A DNA stretch of 64,000 nucleotides from Neorhizobium populisoli (GTDB lineage: Bacteria > Pseudomonadota > Alphaproteobacteria > Rhizobiales > Rhizobiaceae). Where the stretch lies: contig NZ_JAHYCB010000004.1 of NCBI RefSeq assembly GCF_019430945.1, positions 558,001-622,000 of the forward strand, given 5' to 3'. Of the stretch, positions 49,399 to 61,002 are shown one piece after another; within the stretch, counting starts at the first letter, position 1, and the number at the start of each line of letters is the position of its first letter. The position numbers and the translations under genes are program-made. The notes below the pieces were generated by a model that worked only from the letters and a program-made list of their open reading frames with translations, searched no databases and was not told where the DNA came from.

Positions 49399-50424
49399 GT
49401 GGCGGGCACTAAGCGCTTGACCCAGCACGATATTGCGAAACTTGCCGGCGTCAGTCAGGCAACCGTCTCGCTTGTGCTGAACGGTGCGCCGACAGCCCTG
49501 GCGCGCATTCCGCAGGAAACTCGCGAGCGCGTTCAGCACGTCATCCGCACGACAGGTTACGTGGCCGATCCGATCGCGCGGCGCATGGCCAAGGGCCTCA
49601 ACCGCATTCTCGGCGTCTTCACCTACGAGCCAGCTTTTCCGAGTGCGCAAGCGGATTTCTTCACGCCCTTCCTGCTGGGCATTGAGGAAGAGGCGCAGGC
49701 GCAGAATTACGATCTGTTGCTGCTGACCGGCGCCGGTGTTGGCCGGGAGCGCAAGATTTTTGCCGATGGCAACCGCTTGAGGATCGCCGACGGCTGCCTC
49801 GTGCTCGGCCGCGAATTTGACCGCGAAGAACTGAAAAGGCTCGTCACCGGCGATTACCCGTTCGTGGCGATCGGCCGACGTGAGGACGCTGGCGGACCCG
49901 TTCCTTACGTCGGCGGCGATTATGCGAACGCCACCCGAGCGCTGGTGGAAAAGGCTTGGGCGCTCGGCCATGAGAAACTTGCCTATGTCGGGCCAAGCGG
50001 TTCGGCCGAATCCGTTATCGACCGTTGGCGCGGCTTTGCCGAGGCAATCACGGCGGGTGCCGAACTGGTCCTGCATTTGGATGAAGTCGGCGGAGCGGCC
50101 GATGAAACGCTGGATGCGATCGTTGCAAGCGGCGCGACCGCCGTCTTTTTCGTCGAACTGGCCGACGCGGTGCGCGTCGAGGCGGTGGCGCGGGCGAGGG
50201 GGCTCTCGGTTCCCGACGATTTCTCGGCCATCGTGCTCGGCAGCCATGTGCGGGCCGAACGCAGCCATATGCAATTTACCGCCTTCGACATTCCCCGCGA
50301 GGAAATGGGGCGGCAGGCGACGGCCATGCTGGTGCGGCGCATCGAAGGCGATGCTCCCGTCGAACAAATTCTTCTGACCTGTGAACCGGTCGAGGGGCAA
50401 ACCCTCGCAAACAAACGGACGTGA
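49399..50424 (+). CDS. LacI-family transcriptional regulator
   Basis: 341 residues. HTH and hinge at 6-60 (LTQHDIAKLAGVSQATVSLVLNG, IPQETRERVQHVIRTTGYVADPIARRM), then a type I periplasmic-binding-protein-like sensor domain to the end. GTG start at 49399 with GGGGAGGA 6 nt upstream. Its stop overlaps the GTG start option of the FAD oxidoreductase as GTGA, so it heads the sugar-uptake operon. Palindromes directly upstream indicate autoregulation. The inducer is presumably the sugar carried by the ABC system. Confidence 0.92.
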   Translation: MAGTKRLTQHDIAKLAGVSQATVSLVLNGAPTALARIPQETRERVQHVIRTTGYVADPIARRMAKGLNRILGVFTYEPAFPSAQADFFTPFLLGIEEEAQAQNYDLLLLTGAGVGRERKIFADGNRLRIADGCLVLGREFDREELKRLVTGDYPFVAIGRREDAGGPVPYVGGDYANATRALVEKAWALGHEKLAYVGPSGSAESVIDRWRGFAEAITAGAELVLHLDEVGGAADETLDAIVASGATAVFFVELADAVRVEAVARARGLSVPDDFSAIVLGSHVRAERSHMQFTAFDIPREEMGRQATAMLVRRIEGDAPVEQILLTCEPVEGQTLANKRT

Positions 50425-52046
50425 GTGAAATGCCTGCAAAAGAGATGCGAGCGGATATTCTGGTGGTCGGCGGCGGCCTCGGCGGCGTGGCGGCAGCGCT
50501 CGGCGCCTGCCGGGCCGGCAAAAGCGTTATCATGACCGAGGAATTCGATTGGATCGGCGGTCAGTCGACCAGCCAGGCGGTGCCCTCTGATGAACATACC
50601 TGGGTCGAGCAGTTCGGCATCACCCGTTCCTATCGCAAGCTGCGCAACGGCATCCGCCAGTATTACCGTGACAACTATCCGCTGACCGAGGGCGCGCGCG
50701 CCTGGGGTGACCTCAATCCGGGCGGTGGCTGGGTCAGCCGCATCTGCGCCGAGCCGCGCGTCAGCCTTGCCGTCATGGAAGCGATGTTGATGCCTTATCG
50801 CGGCGCTGGCCGCCTGACGGTGCTGCAGCCTTATCGGCCGGTTGCGGCGGATGTGGATGGCGACACGGTGCGCTCCGTCACCGTCCGTCATCGCGATACG
50901 GATCGGGAAATCGTCATCTCGGCCGACTACGTTCTCGATGCGACCGAACTTGGCGATCTACTGCCGATGACCGGCACGGAATATGTGAAGGGCTTCGAAG
51001 CGCAGTCTGATACGGGCGAGCCGAGCGCGCCGAGCCAGGCGCAGCCGGATAACGTCCAGGCGGTTTCCGTCTGCTTCGCGGTCGATTGCGTCGATGGCGA
51101 CCAGACGATCGACAAGCCGGAAAACTACGATTACTGGAAAAAGTACCAGCCGCATTTCTGGGGCGGGCCGCTGCTGGGTTTCACGGCGCCGCATCCGCGC
51201 ACGCTGGAATTCACCACCCGTTCCTTCACGCCGAATGTGGACGACAACCCGCTGCTGGTCGATGCCGACCAGCGCAAGGGCGGCGGCGACGAAAACCTCT
51301 GGCTGTTCCGCCGCATCGCGGCGCGCGGTAATTTTACCCCCGGTTTCTACCAGTCCGACATCTGCTTCGTGAATTGGCCGATGATCGACTATATGGATGG
51401 CACGATCATCGACGTGTCGGAAGAGGAAAAGGCGCGGCACCTGAAGTCGGCGGCCGATCTTTCATATTCGGTCTTCTACTGGCTGCAGACGGAAGCGCCG
51501 CGCGTCGATGGCGGGCAGGGCTATCGCGGCCTGCGCCTGCGCGGCGACATTACCGGCACCGAACATGGGCTCGCCATGGCGCCTTACATCCGTGAAGGCC
51601 GCCGCCTGAAGCCGGTCACACGCATCGTCGAGCAGGACATGTCAGAAGCAGTGCGTGGTGCCACGGGCGCGGTGAACTATCGCGACAGCATCGGCATCGG
51701 CATGTACCGCATCGACCTGCATCCCTCGACCGGCGGCGACAACTATATCGACGTGCCGTCCTGCCCGTTCGAAATCCCGCTCGGGAGCCTGCTGCCGCAG
51801 AGGATGAAGAACCTCATCGCCGCCGGCAAGAACATCGGCACCACCCACATCACCAATGGCTGCTACCGCCTGCATCCGGTCGAATGGAATGTCGGCGAGG
51901 CCGCCGGCATGCTCGCCGCCTATTGCCTGGAGAAGGGCTTGAAGCCGCATCAGGTGCAGGCCGACGACAAACATCTCACGGATTTCCAGCAGGAACTGAC
52001 CCGCGAAGGCGTCGAAATCCGCTGGCCGCATATCGGCGCTTACTGA
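50421..52046 (+). CDS. FAD-dependent oxidoreductase (FAD_oxidored/PF12831-like) in a sugar operon
   Basis: 541 residues. The dinucleotide-binding start is ADILVVGGGLGGVAAALGACRAGKSVIMTEEFDWIGGQ; VLDATELGDLLPM and NLIAAGKNIGTTHITNGCYRLHPVEWNVGEAAG are further FAD-contact regions seen in this family. No signal peptide. The substrate is unknown; it is co-encoded with LacI, a sugar ABC importer and an SGNH hydrolase, so it probably oxidises an imported sugar or glycoside. GTG 50421 overlaps the lacI stop; ATG 50430 is an alternative. Confidence 0.87.
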   Translation: MSEMPAKEMRADILVVGGGLGGVAAALGACRAGKSVIMTEEFDWIGGQSTSQAVPSDEHTWVEQFGITRSYRKLRNGIRQYYRDNYPLTEGARAWGDLNPGGGWVSRICAEPRVSLAVMEAMLMPYRGAGRLTVLQPYRPVAADVDGDTVRSVTVRHRDTDREIVISADYVLDATELGDLLPMTGTEYVKGFEAQSDTGEPSAPSQAQPDNVQAVSVCFAVDCVDGDQTIDKPENYDYWKKYQPHFWGGPLLGFTAPHPRTLEFTTRSFTPNVDDNPLLVDADQRKGGGDENLWLFRRIAARGNFTPGFYQSDICFVNWPMIDYMDGTIIDVSEEEKARHLKSAADLSYSVFYWLQTEAPRVDGGQGYRGLRLRGDITGTEHGLAMAPYIREGRRLKPVTRIVEQDMSEAVRGATGAVNYRDSIGIGMYRIDLHPSTGGDNYIDVPSCPFEIPLGSLLPQRMKNLIAAGKNIGTTHITNGCYRLHPVEWNVGEAAGMLAAYCLEKGLKPHQVQADDKHLTDFQQELTREGVEIRWPHIGAY

Positions 52047-52072
52047 ACCAATCTTTGGAGGAGGATAAGGGA

Positions 52073-53347
52073 ATGAACTATCACAGCAAACTGAAATCGG
52101 CGGTGGCGGCTCTGGCCATCGCCGTGCCGCTGGGCTTCACGGGCATGGCCCACGCCCAGGATGCCGTCAACCTGCGCATGACGATCTGGAGCGCCAACGA
52201 GGCGCATCTGAAGCTGTTCAACGAGATCGCCGCCGGCTTCTCGAAGGATCATCCGAACGTCAAGGTGACCTACGAGTCGCTGCCGTTCGATACCTATACG
52301 ACGGCGCTCACCACCCAGATCGCCGGCGGCAACGCGCCGGACATGGCCTGGATCTTCGAGACCGCCGCCTATGACTTCGTCAACTCCGGCGCTCTCTTCC
52401 CGCTGAGCGATACGCTGAAGGCCACCAAGGACTACAATGCCGAGGAACTGAGCGCCACGGCTGCAGAACGCTGGACGAAGGACGGCAAGCTTTACGCCTA
52501 TCCTTTCTCCACCTCGCCGTTTGCCATGTTCGTCAACAACGACGTCATCAAGGCCGCAGGCGCCAAGACACCTGCCGAGATGATCGCCGCCGGCCAGTGG
52601 ACCTGGGAGAATGCCCTCGCCACCGCGTCCGCCGTTGGCCAGACGCCGGGCAAGGGCGGCCTGATCGTCCGCGACTTCAACTACCAGGTCTGGCAGAACC
52701 TCGCTTCCGTCTGGAACGGCTGGGGTGCCTCGCCCTGGAGCGCCGACGGCAAGACTTGCACCATGACCGAAAAGCCGATGGTCGATGCGCTGACCACCAT
52801 CCACAACGCCATCTTCAAGAAAAAGGCGATACCGGGACCCGGTGAAAACGTCGATTTCTTCGCCGGCAATGCGGCGATGACGATCACCCAGATCAGCCGT
52901 GCCTCGCTTCTGCCGAAGGAAAAGCCCTTCGCCTGGGACCTCGTACCGCTGCCGAAGGGTCCGGCAGGTGAATATGCACTGATCGGCCAGGCCGGTATCG
53001 GCGTCATGCAGGCGGGCAAGAACGCCAAGACGGCGGCCGAATTCGTTGCCTATATGACGAACCCGGAAAACTCGGCCAAGCTCAGCCAGTTCTTCCCCTC
53101 GGCCCGCAAGTCGCTGCTCAACGCGGAAGTCTTGAAGAAGACCAACCCGCTGCTCACCCAAGAACAGATCGACAAGGTCGTCATCGGCGGCATCGCCACC
53201 GGCAAGGTCATTCCTGGTCATACGGGCTTTGCGCAGATCCAACAGGCGGTGCGTTCCGGTCTCGATGCCGTCTGGCGTCCGGATGCGGATATTGCCGGTT
53301 CGCTGCAAAAGATCTGCGGCCAGATCAACCCGCTGCTGAAGCGCTAA
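52073..53347 (+). CDS. Sugar ABC transporter substrate-binding protein
   Basis: 424 residues. Sec signal peptide (MNYHSKLKSAVAALAIAVPLGFTGMAHAQ, cleavage probably after AHA). The mature protein is a cluster-1 (MalE/UgpB-type) sugar-binding protein: VNLRMTIWSANEAHLKLFNEI, FKKDHPNVKV-like strand, GGNAPDMAWIF, and C-terminal helices. GGAGGAGGATAAGGG upstream is a very strong ribosome-binding region. It captures the sugar for the two downstream permeases. Confidence 0.93.
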   Translation: MNYHSKLKSAVAALAIAVPLGFTGMAHAQDAVNLRMTIWSANEAHLKLFNEIAAGFSKDHPNVKVTYESLPFDTYTTALTTQIAGGNAPDMAWIFETAAYDFVNSGALFPLSDTLKATKDYNAEELSATAAERWTKDGKLYAYPFSTSPFAMFVNNDVIKAAGAKTPAEMIAAGQWTWENALATASAVGQTPGKGGLIVRDFNYQVWQNLASVWNGWGASPWSADGKTCTMTEKPMVDALTTIHNAIFKKKAIPGPGENVDFFAGNAAMTITQISRASLLPKEKPFAWDLVPLPKGPAGEYALIGQAGIGVMQAGKNAKTAAEFVAYMTNPENSAKLSQFFPSARKSLLNAEVLKKTNPLLTQEQIDKVVIGGIATGKVIPGHTGFAQIQQAVRSGLDAVWRPDADIAGSLQKICGQINPLLKR

Positions 53348-53359
53348 GGGGATAAACGG

Positions 53360-54292
53360 ATGGCTGTCGCGCAGGATCATGCAACGCCGGAGGGCCGCTC
53401 CTCATCGCCCTTCTGGACGATTGCCCGGCGCGACAGTCTCGCCGGTTTCCTCTTCATCGCCCCACAACTGATCGGCATTATCACCTTCGTGCTGATCCCG
53501 CTCGGCCTCGTATTCTGGTATTCGCTGCACGAGTGGAATGTGCTGGCGAACACCTTTACCTATACCGGCGCGCAGAACTACCAGATGCTGATGGAGGACA
53601 CGAACCTCCTCGAAGTGCTGGGCGCGACCGCGATCTTTTCCGCCGGGCTCGTCGTTCTCAACATGTCGTTGGCGCTGCTGCTGGCGGTGCTTTTGAACCA
53701 GAAGCTCGCCGGCATCACCATTTTCCGCACGCTGTTCTTCTCGCCGGTCGTCGTTTCGCTGGTGGCCTGGACGATCGTCTGGGGTTTTCTCCTGCAGAAG
53801 AACGGCGGCATCAACGGTGTGCTGCTTCTCGTCGGCATTGAGGGACCGAACTGGCTGCGTGAGGAAACCACTGCGATGATCTCCGTCATCGTTGTACAGG
53901 TCTTCAAGAATGTCGGCCTCAACATGATCCTGTTTCTGGCGGCGCTTCAGGGCGTGCCGAACGAGCTTTACGAGGCAGCCCGCATTGATGGAGCGCCGCG
54001 TTTCAAGCAGTTCCGCCGCATCACCCTGCCGCTGATCAGCCCGACCATCCTGCTCACCTCGATCATCACCATCGTCGGCTCGCTGCAGGTGTTTGCGCAG
54101 ATCGCGGTGCTGACCCAGGGCGGGCCGGGCATGTCGACGACCGTGCTTGTCTATTACCTCTACCAGCAGGCCTTCCAGTTCCATCTCTTTGGTTACGGCT
54201 CGACGCTCTCCATTGTGTTGTTCGTCATCGTCGCGGTGCTGACCTTCGCCCAGTGGCAGATGCGCAAGAGGATCGTCTTTTATGAAAGCTGA
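53360..54292 (+). CDS. Sugar ABC transporter permease 1 (MalF/UgpA type)
   Basis: 310 residues with six membrane spans. The first is LAGFLFIAPQLIGIITFVLIPLGLVFWY. The EAA loop reads ELYEAARIDGAPRFKQFRRITLPL and docks the ATPase. The ORF follows the binding-protein gene by 12 bp and overlaps the second permease by 11 bp. Confidence 0.93.
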   Translation: MAVAQDHATPEGRSSSPFWTIARRDSLAGFLFIAPQLIGIITFVLIPLGLVFWYSLHEWNVLANTFTYTGAQNYQMLMEDTNLLEVLGATAIFSAGLVVLNMSLALLLAVLLNQKLAGITIFRTLFFSPVVVSLVAWTIVWGFLLQKNGGINGVLLLVGIEGPNWLREETTAMISVIVVQVFKNVGLNMILFLAALQGVPNELYEAARIDGAPRFKQFRRITLPLISPTILLTSIITIVGSLQVFAQIAVLTQGGPGMSTTVLVYYLYQQAFQFHLFGYGSTLSIVLFVIVAVLTFAQWQMRKRIVFYES

Positions 54293-55124
54293 ACTCTCCC
54301 CGCGCATGAAGACCGCGCTTTACGGGCTGATGTGCGTGCTGCTCATCCCCTTCGTCTTCCCGACCTGGTGGATGGTCACGTCATCGGTCAAGCCGATCAG
54401 CGATATCTTCGCTTTCCCGCCGCAGTTCATCCCGCAACACTACGACTGGACAACCTATTCGAAGGTCTTCGAACTGCAGCCCTTCGTGCAGCAATACTGG
54501 AACTCGGCCTATATCGCCGCGGCGGTGACAATAGGCACGATGGTGATCTCGTCGATGGCCGGTTATGCCTTCGCGCGGATTAGGTTTCCGTTCGCCAACA
54601 CGATTTTCATGATCGTGCTGCTCGGTCTGCTGATCCCGTCGGAAGTGACGATCGTGCCGCTGTTCCAGATGTTTCTGAAGGCCGGCATGGTGAACACCCA
54701 CTGGCCGCTGATCCTGGTGCCGATCTTCGGCGCGCCGAGCGTCTTCGCCACTTTCGTGATGCGGCAGTTCTTCGTGACGCTGCCGAACGAATTGGAAGAG
54801 GCGGCGCGCGTCGATGGCCTTGGCCGTTTCAAGATCTTTCACAAGATCGCCCTGCCGCTCGCCAAGCCGGCGCTGGCATCGGTGGCGATCTTCACCTTCC
54901 TGCATTCCTGGAATTTGTTCCTCGAACCGATCGTGTTCCTTTCCAGCGCCGACAAGTTCACGCTGCCGCAGGCGCTGACCCAATATACCGACGCTTATGG
55001 CGGGCCGATGTGGAACATCCAGCTTGCCGCCGCGACACTGACGGCACTGCCCGTCCTCATCGTCTTCATCATCGCGCAGAAGCAGTTCGTCGAAGGGCTC
55101 GCGCATACCGGCCTGAAGGGCTGA
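54282..55124 (+). CDS. Sugar ABC transporter permease 2 (MalG/UgpE type)
   Basis: 280 residues with six membrane spans. The N-terminal YGLMCVLLIPFVFPTWWMVTSSVKP and EAA loop ELEEAARVDGLGRFKIFHKIALPLAKPA are characteristic. Its start lies inside the 3' end of permease 1, in another frame, indicating translational coupling. Confidence 0.93.
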   Translation: MKAELSPRMKTALYGLMCVLLIPFVFPTWWMVTSSVKPISDIFAFPPQFIPQHYDWTTYSKVFELQPFVQQYWNSAYIAAAVTIGTMVISSMAGYAFARIRFPFANTIFMIVLLGLLIPSEVTIVPLFQMFLKAGMVNTHWPLILVPIFGAPSVFATFVMRQFFVTLPNELEEAARVDGLGRFKIFHKIALPLAKPALASVAIFTFLHSWNLFLEPIVFLSSADKFTLPQALTQYTDAYGGPMWNIQLAAATLTALPVLIVFIIAQKQFVEGLAHTGLKG

Positions 55125-55139
55125 AGAACCGGATTTCTC

Positions 55140-56192
<1,053 letters not shown>

Positions 56193-56200
56193 GGGTCGCC

Positions 56201-56899
56201 ATGCCGGTCTATCCAGAAACCAAGCTCACCAAGGCTCTGCGTGGGGGTGAGTTTCCCGTCATCGTCTCGCTGGCGCGTCACGATCTCGACCTCGCAAAGG
56301 CGGCGATCGGGGCAGGAGCCGTCGCCATCAAGGTGCATCTCAACGCCTATCACCGGGCGACCCGCACGACGTTCGGAAGTTTTGCCGAAGAACGGCCGTT
56401 TTATGAAAAGCTCGCGACTTTAGGTGTGCCGCTGCTGGTGATGGCCGGGCAGGAGAAGGTGCCGAGTGTGGAAGAAATGGATGCGCTCGCCGATCTGGGT
56501 TTCGAGGGTTTCAATATCTATTTCAGCGACTTGCACCCGCATCTTCTGCAGTCGCGACTTCGTCCCATGCCGGCGCTCGGCGAAAACAGCACGGACGATG
56601 ACCTGAAGAAGATCCTCGATATTCCTGGTTCGATGATGGAGGCATCCGTTGCCTCGTTTGCCGACTACGGCAAGCCTCTCAATGAGACCGATCTCGCCCG
56701 CTATCGTGAGATCACCACCAAGGCAGGCATTCCGGTCATCGCGCCGAGCCAGAAGAAGTTCACGCCAACCGACATGCAGAAGTTGAAGGCAGCTGGCATT
56801 GCTGCACCGCTGCTCGGCGTCATCGTGACCGGCACCACGGTCGAGAGCATGGAAGCCGCAGTGCGGCCGATCGTGGAAAGCGCCCGGCGCGTGAACTGA
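56201..56899 (+). CDS. Unassigned TIM-barrel-like protein of the sugar operon
   Basis: 232 residues, cytoplasmic. Alternating strands and helices suggest a ribulose-phosphate-binding-type barrel: FPVIVSLARHDL, AVAIKVHLNAYHR, VPLLVMAGQEKVPS, FEGFNIYFSDLHPHLL, then IPVIAPSQKKFTPTDMQKLKAAG and LLGVIVTGTTVESM, where such barrels place phosphate-binding glycines. I do not recognise a characterised family. It is the last gene, 8 bp after the ATPase and just before a terminator, so it should act on the imported sugar or a phosphorylated product, e.g. as an epimerase, isomerase or aldolase. The exact function is open. Confidence 0.75.
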   Translation: MPVYPETKLTKALRGGEFPVIVSLARHDLDLAKAAIGAGAVAIKVHLNAYHRATRTTFGSFAEERPFYEKLATLGVPLLVMAGQEKVPSVEEMDALADLGFEGFNIYFSDLHPHLLQSRLRPMPALGENSTDDDLKKILDIPGSMMEASVASFADYGKPLNETDLARYREITTKAGIPVIAPSQKKFTPTDMQKLKAAGIAAPLLGVIVTGTTVESMEAAVRPIVESARRVN

Positions 56900-56921
56900 T
56901 CCGCCTTACCAATCCGAATGC

Positions 56922-56959
56922 AAAAGGCCTGTCGGACATTTGTCCAGACAGGCCTTTTT
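56922..56959. terminator. Bidirectional Rho-independent terminator
   Basis: AAAAGGCCTGTC (56922-56933) and GACAGGCCTTTTT (56947-56959) enclose a second nested stem GGACA-TT-TGTCC. A-run at one end and T-run at the other make it work on both strands, ending the sugar operon and the convergent peptide-transport operon. Confidence 0.95.
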
Positions 56960-56982
56960 GATTCACGTTTGCTGTCGCGGGC

Positions 56983-57876
56983 TTATCGCGAACGCGGATC
57001 CAGCGCATCACGCAACCCGTCGCCCAGCAGGTTGAACGACAGAACCGTCATGAAGATGGCCACACCGGGCCAGAGCGCCATCCAGGGTGCATTGCTGAGG
57101 AAGCGTTGCGCCGAGTTCAGCATGGAACCCCAGGAGGGAGCCGGCGGCTGCAGGCCGAGGCCGAGGAAGGACATGCTGGCTTCGGCGATGATCGCTGATG
57201 CGATCGTCAAGGTCGCCTGCACCATCAGCTGCGGCAGGATGTTCGGCAGGATATGTCGAACCGCGATGCGCCATTGCGGGTTGCCGACCGCGCTCGCCGC
57301 CTCGATATACTCTTCCGCCTTGATCGACAGGACCTGACCGCGGGTCAGGCGGATGAAGAGCGGCGTGGCAGTGATGCCGATCGCCAGCATGGCGTTGGTC
57401 AGGCTCGGACCGAGGAAGGCGGCGAAGGCAATCGCCAAGATCAGGAACGGGCAGGCGAGCATGGCATCGGTGAAACGGCTGATCAGCCCGTCGACGATGC
57501 CGCCGAGAAAGCCGGCGGCAAGGCCCAGAGGCACGCCGATCGCCATGGCGATCGCAACCGAGGTAAGGCCGGCCAGCAGCGAGGCGCGGGCGCCCCAGAT
57601 GATCCGGGAAAGCATGTCGCGGCCGGCTTCGTCCGTGCCGAACCAATGCGCCATGGACGGCGCCTTGCGGACCAGCGTCCAGCTTTGCGCGGCCGGATCG
57701 TAGGGTGCCAGCAGCGGCGCGAAAACGGCGACGAAGACCATGAGCAGCACAACGGCGAGGCCGACGAGCGCGCTCTTGCGCTTCGACAGCCGCCGCCACA
57801 GGCGCCCCTGGAAGAAGTTGGTGATCGGGTTGCCCTTGGGAGCGGCGACAGGTTTGGTTTCGGAGATCGTCAGCAC
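56983..57876 (-). CDS. Peptide ABC transporter permease (DppC/GsiD type)
   Basis: 297 residues. An N-terminal cytoplasmic stretch leads to the first span (ALVGLAVVLLMVFVAVFAPLLAPYDP), with five further spans. The EAA loop EYIEAASAVGNPQWRIAVRHILPNILP is typical. GTG start at 57876, 2 bp after the stop of the DppB-type gene. Last gene of the operon before the bidirectional terminator. Confidence 0.92.
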   Translation of the reverse strand: MLTISETKPVAAPKGNPITNFFQGRLWRRLSKRKSALVGLAVVLLMVFVAVFAPLLAPYDPAAQSWTLVRKAPSMAHWFGTDEAGRDMLSRIIWGARASLLAGLTSVAIAMAIGVPLGLAAGFLGGIVDGLISRFTDAMLACPFLILAIAFAAFLGPSLTNAMLAIGITATPLFIRLTRGQVLSIKAEEYIEAASAVGNPQWRIAVRHILPNILPQLMVQATLTIASAIIAEASMSFLGLGLQPPAPSWGSMLNSAQRFLSNAPWMALWPGVAIFMTVLSFNLLGDGLRDALDPRSR

Positions 57877-57878
57877 GG

Positions 57879-58820
57879 TCAGCTTCTCAGTCTTGGGTTG
57901 ACGAGGATGTATCCGATGTCAGCCAGAAGGTTGAGGATGATATAGAACAGCGAGGTCACGAGCACGACGCCCTGCACCACGGGATAGTCGCGGGTGAAGA
58001 CGGCATCGACGATCAGCTTGCCGAAACCGGGGATCGTGAAGATCTGTTCGGTTAGCACTGCGCCGGAGAGCAGCGCGCCGAATTCCAGCGCGCCGAGCGT
58101 GATGATCGGCGTCAGGGCATTGCGCATAGCATGTTTGAACACGACGACCCATTCGCTGAGGCCCTTGGCGCGGGCAGTGCGGACGTAATCGCTTTCCAGC
58201 GCCTGCAGCATGGCGCCGCGGGTGTGGCGCATGATGACGCCGGCAATGCCGGTGCCCAGCACGAAGGCCGGCATGATCGTCGTCGCAAGGTTCATCCTCA
58301 GGTCTTCCCAAGGGCTGACGAAGCCGGAGGCCGGCAGCCAGCCGAGATTTACCGAGAAGAACATGATCAGCATGATGCCGAGCCAGAAGTTCGGCAGCGA
58401 AATGCCGGCCAGCGACACGACGTTTGTGGCGTAGTCGATCGGCGTATTCTGGCGAAGCGCCGAGATGACGCCGCCGGCAATGCCGAGCACCAGGGCTACG
58501 ATGATGCCCATGACCGCGAGCTGCAGGGTGACCGGTAGCTTGAGCAGGATGAGTTCGAGAACCGGGCGATTGTGGCGCATGGATTCGCCGAGATCACCGA
58601 CGAAGACGCCCTTAACCCAGTAGAGATACTGGACGAGCATCGGCTGATCGAGATGGTACTGGGCGCGGATGGCGGCAAGCGTCGCCTCGTCCGGATTTTC
58701 GCCGGCCAGCACCAGCGCCGGGTCACCCGGCAGGAGATGCTGCAGCGAGAAGATGATCAGCGACAGAAGGATGACCGTCGGGATGAGCTGCAGGAGGCGG
58801 CGTGCGAGAAGCGATGACAT
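57879..58820 (-). CDS. Peptide ABC transporter permease (DppB/GsiC type)
   Basis: 313 residues. First span LLQLIPTVILLSLIIFSLQHLLPGDPA with the family's PGDPA motif, then a long periplasmic loop and five spans. The EAA loop is YVRTARAKGLSEWVVVFKHAMRNALTP. ATG 58820 lies 4 bp after the upstream ATPase stop; a longer frame from 58991 would overlap that gene and is rejected. Confidence 0.93.
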   Translation of the reverse strand: MSSLLARRLLQLIPTVILLSLIIFSLQHLLPGDPALVLAGENPDEATLAAIRAQYHLDQPMLVQYLYWVKGVFVGDLGESMRHNRPVLELILLKLPVTLQLAVMGIIVALVLGIAGGVISALRQNTPIDYATNVVSLAGISLPNFWLGIMLIMFFSVNLGWLPASGFVSPWEDLRMNLATTIMPAFVLGTGIAGVIMRHTRGAMLQALESDYVRTARAKGLSEWVVVFKHAMRNALTPIITLGALEFGALLSGAVLTEQIFTIPGFGKLIVDAVFTRDYPVVQGVVLVTSLFYIILNLLADIGYILVNPRLRS

Positions 58821-58824
58821 GGGT

Positions 58825-59939
58825 TCAGCCTCCTGCCACGGTCTGGGCCGGACGATTGGCCGCTTTGGCGGCCATGGCCTCGAAGGCCGCGAACAGCTTT
58901 TCAAGCTTTGGATTGCGCGGTTCGCGGGCGATTTCCGCTGCATCCTGCGCCGGCAGTTCGCGCCAGAAGGCGCAGGTATTGGCATGGCCATTGGCTTCGA
59001 CGTCTAGTTTCATATCGACGCTCTTGCATTCCGGTCGCGCATACGGACAGCGGGTATGCAGGCGGCAGCCTTCCGGCGGCGAAAGCGGGCTTGGCAGGTC
59101 ACCATGCAGGCGGGCGGCCTTGGCGCGCTGGTGGCTTGGCGGAGCGGCGACCGGAATGGCCGAGAGCAGGGCGCGTGTATAAGGATGGCGCGGAGCGGCG
59201 AAGATATCGTCGGCCGTGCCCATCTCGACCACCTTGCCGAGATACATGACGGCGACGCGGTCGGCGATGTGCTTCACCACGCCGAGGTCATGCGAGATGA
59301 ACACGAAGGCGAGGCCGAGGCGTTTCTGCAGATCTTTCAGCAGATTGAGAACCTGCGCCTGGATCGATACGTCGAGGGCGGAAACCGCCTCGTCGCAGAT
59401 GATGGCCTTCGGCTCCGACGCAAGCGCACGGGCGATGACGACGCGCTGGCGCTGGCCGCCGGAGAATTCGTGCGGATAGCGGTTTGCCGTTTCCGGGCGC
59501 AGACCGACCATTTCGAGAAGCTCGGCGACGCGTTTGGCGCGCTGATTGGCCGGCACGATATTGTGCAGCATCAGCGGCTCGGCAATCGTCTGGGCGATCG
59601 TCATGCGCGGGTTGAGCGAGGCATAGGGGTCCTGGAAGATCAGCTGCACATGCCGGCGCTGCTCGCGCATCGCCGAGTGGCTGATATTGGTGACGTCCTG
59701 GCCGTCGATCAGCACTTCGCCGGCGCTCGGCTTGATCAGCCGCATCAGCAATCGGCCGAGCGTGGACTTGCCGCAACCGGATTCGCCGACGATCGCCAGC
59801 GTTTCGCCGGGCATCAGCTTCAGGGTGACGGCATCAACAGCGCCGACAGAGGCCAGCGGACGGCCGAACACGGTGCGCTTGACGACGAAATTCTTGCCGA
59901 GCCCACGGACTTCGATAATCGGGGTGGTGGAGGTCTGGG

Positions 59940-59943
<4 letters not shown>
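58825..59943 (-). CDS. Peptide ABC transporter ATPase (DppF/OppF type)
   Basis: 372 residues. Walker A GESGCGKST, signature [14 protein letters not shown], and Walker B AIICDEAVSALDVS, where Ala follows DE instead of the usual Pro. The C-terminal peptide-importer extension with the four-Cys motif (CRLHTRCPYARPEC and later CAF) probably binds an iron-sulfur cluster. ATG 59943 overlaps the stop of the upstream ATPase as ATGA. Confidence 0.92.
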
Positions 59944-60980
<1,037 letters not shown>

Positions 60981-61002
60981 CGAAGCCTTTGATCAGCTTG
61001 TA

